From: Aquirhabdus sp.
Lineage (GTDB): Bacteria > Pseudomonadota > Gammaproteobacteria > Pseudomonadales > Moraxellaceae
Reading direction: 5' to 3'
DNA length: 7,310 nt
Assembly: GCA_030149815.1 (NCBI GenBank)
Contig: JASLHI010000057.1
Location: forward strand, 1 to 7,310
Position 1 is the first letter of the stretch. Each line of letters opens with the position of its first letter. A program made the position numbers and the translations under genes. The notes below the pieces were generated by a model. That model made no database searches. It was not told the DNA's origin and saw only the letters and a program-made list of their open reading frames with translations. Below are positions 4,469 through 7,310 of the stretch, one piece after another.

Positions 4469-6966
4469 TAGAAGCTTTCCATTGCACGATCGAGTGCCGA
4501 TGTAGAGCGCGTTGGTGGTGCGAGATTACGGGCAGGTGCTACAGGAGCCGAGGGTTGTCCAATCGGATTACCATTAGCATCTGTTGCGGAATTGTTAGGC
4601 GTAATTGTTGGCGCATTAGGATCCATAGCGGCACTTTGTAATGCTTGCATTTGATCAATTTTTGCTTGACCACAAGGTGTTGCTTGTGACGGCATTGTAT
4701 TACGCAGCATCGGAATATATGTTGCTCCAGCACAACCTTCCGCAGAAACTTGCCCGCTTGTTGTATCTAGCCATTGCCAAACGACATTATCAGGTTGTGC
4801 AAATGCAACAGGCGTGAGTTTAAGACGACTCATTAAGTCAATCCAAATCGGTAGTGCACCTGTTGCACCTGATAATCCCGTTGGACGATTGTCGTCTTGA
4901 CCAACCCAAACAACAGCAGTGTAATTTCCACTATAACCTGCAAACCATGAGTCGCGTAGATCATTGGTTGTACCAGTTTTTCCTGCTAAATTCAGTGTTG
5001 TGGGTAGTGTGCGATTGACAGCAGCTGCGGTTCCTGATTTGACAACCTGTTGCATTGCATAATTCAACAAATAAGTTGCTGCAGGATCGGAACCTTGTTG
5101 CATTGATAAACCAAATCGTTGAATGGGCTGTCCATTTGATTTGATCACAGAAATAATTGCGTGTGGTGGATGTTGAAAGCCATCAGAAGCAATCGTCTGA
5201 TACATATTCAAAATATCAAGTGGTGATAAATTTGCAGCGCCCAGAAGGATGGAGGGGTAGCCTGTTAGTGTTGCATCCACGCCTAGATTTTTTAAGGTAT
5301 TAATGACTTGAGGCACACCAAGTTGCATACCTAAATGTACGGTTGCCTGATTATATGAATGTGCCAGAGCTTCAGTCAGACTGACAACACCATGATCTTG
5401 TAGATCATAGTTCTTTGGCTGCCAATGAGTTAAACCAGCGCCTGATATATCGACAGGGCCATCGTCGAGTAATGAGGTCAAGTTGTAGCGACCAGATGCT
5501 AATGCCGTGAGATAAACAGCAGGCTTAAATAAAGATCCAACTTGTCTACGAGCATCTAAGGCACGGTTATACCCCGTAAATAAACCTGAGCCTCCAACGA
5601 CTGCAAGAATTTCACCGTTTTGTGGATTACTGACTAGAACTGCACCTTGTAGACCCGTGAGACGCTTAGGATTAGATTTTACAATTCTATTGATCGTTTG
5701 ATCGAAAGCCGCATTTGCTGCATTTTGTACACGTGGATCTAATGTTGTAAAAATTTGCAGACCATCACTAGTTAAGTCGCTTTCTTGATATTCAAGGCGT
5801 AAGCGACGACGCACTAAATCAAGAAAGTCTGGATATAAACTTTGACCTGCTGTTGGTTTTTTCACAATTCCAAGCGGGGCATCATGCGCTGCTTGATATT
5901 GATCTTGTGTAATTTTTCCTTGCGCAAGCATATTATCCAGCACGACATTTCTGCGAGCTAAGGCGGCCTCAGGGTGGCGCCAAGGGTTATATTCACTGGG
6001 TCCTTTGACTAATCCAACTAATAAAGCAACTTGAGGCAGTTTGAGCTCTTGAATGGGTTGCCCAAAATAAAATTGAGCCGCCAGACCAAAACCATTAATC
6101 GAGTGATTGCCATTTTGACCGAGGTTAATTTCATTTAAATAGGTTTCTAAAATCTCATTCTTGGAGTAATGCGTTTCCAATAATAAAGCCATGACGGCTT
6201 CTGTCGCTTTACGCTTAAGGGTTCTTTCGTTAGTCAAATAAAAATTCTTCACTAACTGTTGTGTAAGTGTCGAACCACCTTGTCTTGCGCCACCAGTTGC
6301 ATTAGATAGTAATGCACGCCCTAAACCACGCACGGATATACCATGATGCTGGTAAAACGAATGATCTTCCGTTGCAATCAGCGCATCAATCAGTGGTTGG
6401 GGCGTATCACTGAGTTTAATGAGTACGCGATCTTCATTAATACGAGGATAAATTCCACCAATGAGTACTGGTTCTAAACGAACAACACCCGTACTGTTGG
6501 TCTGTGTGCTTTGAATGTCGGCAATCGCTGCGGATCCAAATTGAATTTTTAAAACTTGTTCTGGTTCTAGAGACGTTCCGAAGTTAAAACCACGCGTGTG
6601 AATGAACATCGCGCCGCCATTATTAGTAAAAGTCCCAGAAGTTTGATAATCACTAGTATTTTTATAGCCGAGTAAGGTTAATTCATCTTTAACTGACTTT
6701 GCATCAACATTTGCACCAACATATAGTTCTAAAGGACGAGCATAAACTTTGGCTGGAATCTCCCAACGCTGACCTTCAAATTTTGTGCGCACAACGCTAT
6801 CGAGTCTCATCACATAGATTGCCAATGCAACAAAGCTAAGAACGACAATCACAAGAAAAAGTAATGCGACTACAACTAATCCTTTATTAGATTGAGGAGT
6901 GCCATTCCTGAGATTCGAGATACGTGAAATGACTTTCGACTTATTAGAGAAATTAGAACCAGACAA
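4468..6966 (-). CDS. mrcB: Bifunctional penicillin-binding protein 1b (class A PBP)
   Basis: An 832-residue inner-membrane peptidoglycan synthase. It has a cytoplasmic tail (1-28), one membrane helix (about 29-52), a UB2H-like region (about 70-175, the activator docking domain of PBP1b), a GT51 glycosyltransferase domain and a transpeptidase domain. GT51 motifs are EDHSFYQHHG with catalytic Glu200, RQGGSTLTQQLVKN (228-241), KRKATE with Glu256 as second key acid, and ILETYLNEINLGQ (272-284). The transpeptidase has SLFK (nucleophile Ser478, Lys481), SYN (537-539) and KTGTT (663-667), so both activities look intact. The UB2H region and membrane-proximal layout favour PBP1b over PBP1a. The C-terminal tail (about 720-832) has two cysteines (745, 765) and a low-complexity Pro/Asn/Ala stretch. 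The first start is TTG at 6966, with ATT and a TAA (6996-6994) upstream in frame; no in-frame ATG precedes the membrane helix. The Shine-Dalgarno sequence is weak, so the exact start is uncertain. The lipoprotein gene overlaps its stop. Also named ponB. Confidence 0.95.
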   Translation of the reverse strand: MSGSNFSNKSKVISRISNLRNGTPQSNKGLVVVALLFLVIVVLSFVALAIYVMRLDSVVRTKFEGQRWEIPAKVYARPLELYVGANVDAKSVKDELTLLGYKNTSDYQTSGTFTNNGGAMFIHTRGFNFGTSLEPEQVLKIQFGSAAIADIQSTQTNSTGVVRLEPVLIGGIYPRINEDRVLIKLSDTPQPLIDALIATEDHSFYQHHGISVRGLGRALLSNATGGARQGGSTLTQQLVKNFYLTNERTLKRKATEAVMALLLETHYSKNEILETYLNEINLGQNGNHSINGFGLAAQFYFGQPIQELKLPQVALLVGLVKGPSEYNPWRHPEAALARRNVVLDNMLAQGKITQDQYQAAHDAPLGIVKKPTAGQSLYPDFLDLVRRRLRLEYQESDLTSDGLQIFTTLDPRVQNAANAAFDQTINRIVKSNPKRLTGLQGAVLVSNPQNGEILAVVGGSGLFTGYNRALDARRQVGSLFKPAVYLTALASGRYNLTSLLDDGPVDISGAGLTHWQPKNYDLQDHGVVSLTEALAHSYNQATVHLGMQLGVPQVINTLKNLGVDATLTGYPSILLGAANLSPLDILNMYQTIASDGFQHPPHAIISVIKSNGQPIQRFGLSMQQGSDPAATYLLNYAMQQVVKSGTAAAVNRTLPTTLNLAGKTGTTNDLRDSWFAGYSGNYTAVVWVGQDDNRPTGLSGATGALPIWIDLMSRLKLTPVAFAQPDNVVWQWLDTTSGQVSAEGCAGATYIPMLRNTMPSQATPCGQAKIDQMQALQSAAMDPNAPTITPNNSATDANGNPIGQPSAPVAPARNLAPPTRSTSALDRAMESF
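4475..4480 (-). promoter_or_regulatory. Shine-Dalgarno sequence for the lipoprotein gene inside the PBP1b 3' end
   Basis: The complement reads GGAAAG, six bases before the lipoprotein ATG at 4468, and lies within the last codons of PBP1b (Met-Glu-Ser-Phe-stop). With the TAATG junction it allows a ribosome finishing PBP1b to restart at once on the activator gene. Confidence 0.6.
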
Positions 6967-7020
6967 AATAATGCGCCGTAAGGTGGTAAAAAATTAGATA
7001 AATGATGCGACAGTATAAGT

Positions 7021-7141
7021 TTAGATGCAATCACTCTTCGTGAAGAAAACGTGGTGCTTTCGTGAATAAAAAGAGAATGGTATTGAGTTACTAATGAGTA
7101 GATAGGAAATGTAATACCGATAGAGTAACGTTTGCATCTAA
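7021..7141. repeat. 10-bp perfect inverted repeat with arms 101 bp apart
   Basis: TTAGATGCAA (7021-7030) is the exact reverse complement of TTGCATCTAA (7132-7141). Each arm points toward the transcription unit on its own side: the TTGCAT ends face outward from the region between PBP1b and the rightward promoter. The arms are too far apart for an ordinary hairpin terminator. They may be paired binding sites or -35-like elements of divergent promoters, or chance. Confidence 0.45.
7037..7066. repeat. Two 8-bp direct repeats spaced 22 bp, candidate operator
   Basis: TTCGTGAA occurs at 7037-7044 and 7059-7066, 22 bp apart start to start, about two turns of the DNA helix. The motif is itself nearly palindromic (its complement reads TTCACGAA), and the first copy is the centre of a 12-base hairpin TCTTC-GT-GAAGA (7035-7046). 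The position, 70-100 bp upstream of PBP1b, suits an operator for the PBP1b promoter. Confidence 0.4.
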
Positions 7142-7174
7142 TTTGGATAAAAAGTAGTCTATTTTGCCCTAAAG

Positions 7175-7199
7175 CGCTCGAAAAGCGAACAACCGAGCG
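7175..7199. repeat. 6-bp GC-rich inverted repeat upstream of the stable-RNA-like promoter
   Basis: CGCTCG (7175-7180) and CGAGCG (7194-7199) are perfect complements around a 13-base loop. The repeat ends 18 bases before the -35 box of the rightward promoter, where activator or UP-element sites are found in rRNA promoters. No T-run follows, so termination is unlikely. Confidence 0.35.
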
Positions 7200-7217
7200 T
7201 AAATTCGAAGAAAGGGT

Positions 7218-7245
7218 TTGACATGGTTGAGGAAGTGTATAGAAT
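7218..7245 (+). promoter_or_regulatory. Strong rightward sigma-70 promoter of stable-RNA type
   Basis: A perfect TTGACA -35 (7218-7223) and a TAGAAT -10 (7240-7245) are separated by 16 bases, followed by the GC-rich discriminator GCACCCCAC. E. coli rrn P1 promoters share the 16-base spacer and a GC-rich discriminator that makes them sensitive to ppGpp and to initiating nucleotide levels; the bases after the -10 here resemble rrnB P1 (GCGCCACC). Transcription would start near 7252 and leave the window rightward. The likely target is an rRNA or tRNA operon, but that gene is not visible. Confidence 0.72.
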
Positions 7246-7267
7246 GCACCCCACAGCGACGGTGATG

Positions 7268-7279
7268 TGCTTTTAAATA
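7268..7279 (+). promoter_or_regulatory. boxA-like antitermination element in the leader
   Basis: TGCTTTTAAATA starts about 16 bases after the predicted transcription start and resembles the rrn boxA consensus (TGCTCTTTAACA), where NusB/NusE assemble an antitermination complex. It matches imperfectly, but its place behind a stable-RNA-type promoter supports an rRNA leader. Confidence 0.4.
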
Positions 7280-7310
7280 AGTAGATTAAACAATAGCTTA
7301 GAAGATTTGC

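Larger units (their letters stand above)
6967..7310. other. Gene-free divergent region between PBP1b and an off-window rightward unit
   Basis: These 344 bases carry no credible protein or tRNA gene; the longest frames are under 20 codons and lack a Shine-Dalgarno sequence. The left part should hold the leftward PBP1b promoter (a possible -10, TATACT, is the complement of 7012-7017, but no matching -35 is evident). The right part holds a strong rightward promoter. Several short inverted and direct repeats are listed separately. The mature 5' end of 16S rRNA is not reached. Confidence 0.7.

Noticed and set aside
7025..7069. 14-codon plus-strand frame in the right intergenic region
   Set aside because: No Shine-Dalgarno sequence, and it lies inside the probable PBP1b control region.
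7079..7129. GGTATT/AATACC (7079-7084, 7113-7118) and GTTACT/AGTAAC (7087-7092, 7124-7129) inverted repeats
   Set aside because: The two pairs interleave so they cannot form one simple nested hairpin, and 6-bp AT-rich matches are expected by chance; kept only as a note beside the longer repeats.
7132..7160. Second rightward promoter TTGCAT-17-TAGTCT upstream of the stable-RNA-like promoter (tandem P1/P2)
   Set aside because: The -10 matches consensus at only three positions; tandem promoters are common for rRNA operons but the sequence support here is too thin.

Overview
The window reads as ordinary chromosomal DNA of a gammaproteobacterium, most likely an Acinetobacter or close Moraxellaceae relative. 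The reasons are the conserved order bamD / rluD / pgeF (bamD divergent, as in E. coli), protein sequences that look like that family, moderately AT-rich coding DNA, and a PBP1b gene followed directly by a TPR lipoprotein of the LpoP type. No species-level claim is made. I see no mobile element, CRISPR array, prophage or defence system.

Layout. Positions 1-29 hold the first codons of a leftward gene, probably bamD. A roughly 120-bp divergent control region (30-152) separates it from a rightward run of four genes: rluD (23S rRNA pseudouridine synthase), pgeF (peptidoglycan editing factor, probably starting at a TTG), a small flavodoxin/WrbA-like protein, and a Nudix (MutT-type) hydrolase fused to a ThiE/TenI-like domain. 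The last two are 15 bp apart and surely co-transcribed. rluD and pgeF may form a second unit, and a candidate promoter lies before the flavodoxin gene. A bidirectional hairpin terminator (3768-3795) ends this run and also the converging leftward operon, which is PBP1b (4468-6966) followed by an LpoP-like lipoprotein (3854-4468). The PBP1b stop and lipoprotein start overlap by one base (TAATG), so the synthase and its likely activator are translationally coupled.

The right end (6967-7310) is a 344-bp gene-free region. It should carry the leftward PBP1b promoter. It also carries a rightward promoter (7218-7245) with stable-RNA traits: consensus -35, 16-bp spacer, GC-rich discriminator and a boxA-like element downstream. 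It probably drives an rRNA or tRNA operon lying outside the window. Several short inverted and direct repeats here are unexplained.

Together the genes serve the cell envelope (BamD in outer-membrane protein assembly, PgeF in peptidoglycan precursor quality control, PBP1b-LpoP in peptidoglycan synthesis), ribosome maturation (RluD) and nucleotide or redox housekeeping. The points most worth a second look are the coupled PBP1b/LpoP pair, the Nudix-ThiE fusion with a degenerate second domain, and the repeat-rich divergent region at the right edge. I found nothing that qualifies as a clearly new system.
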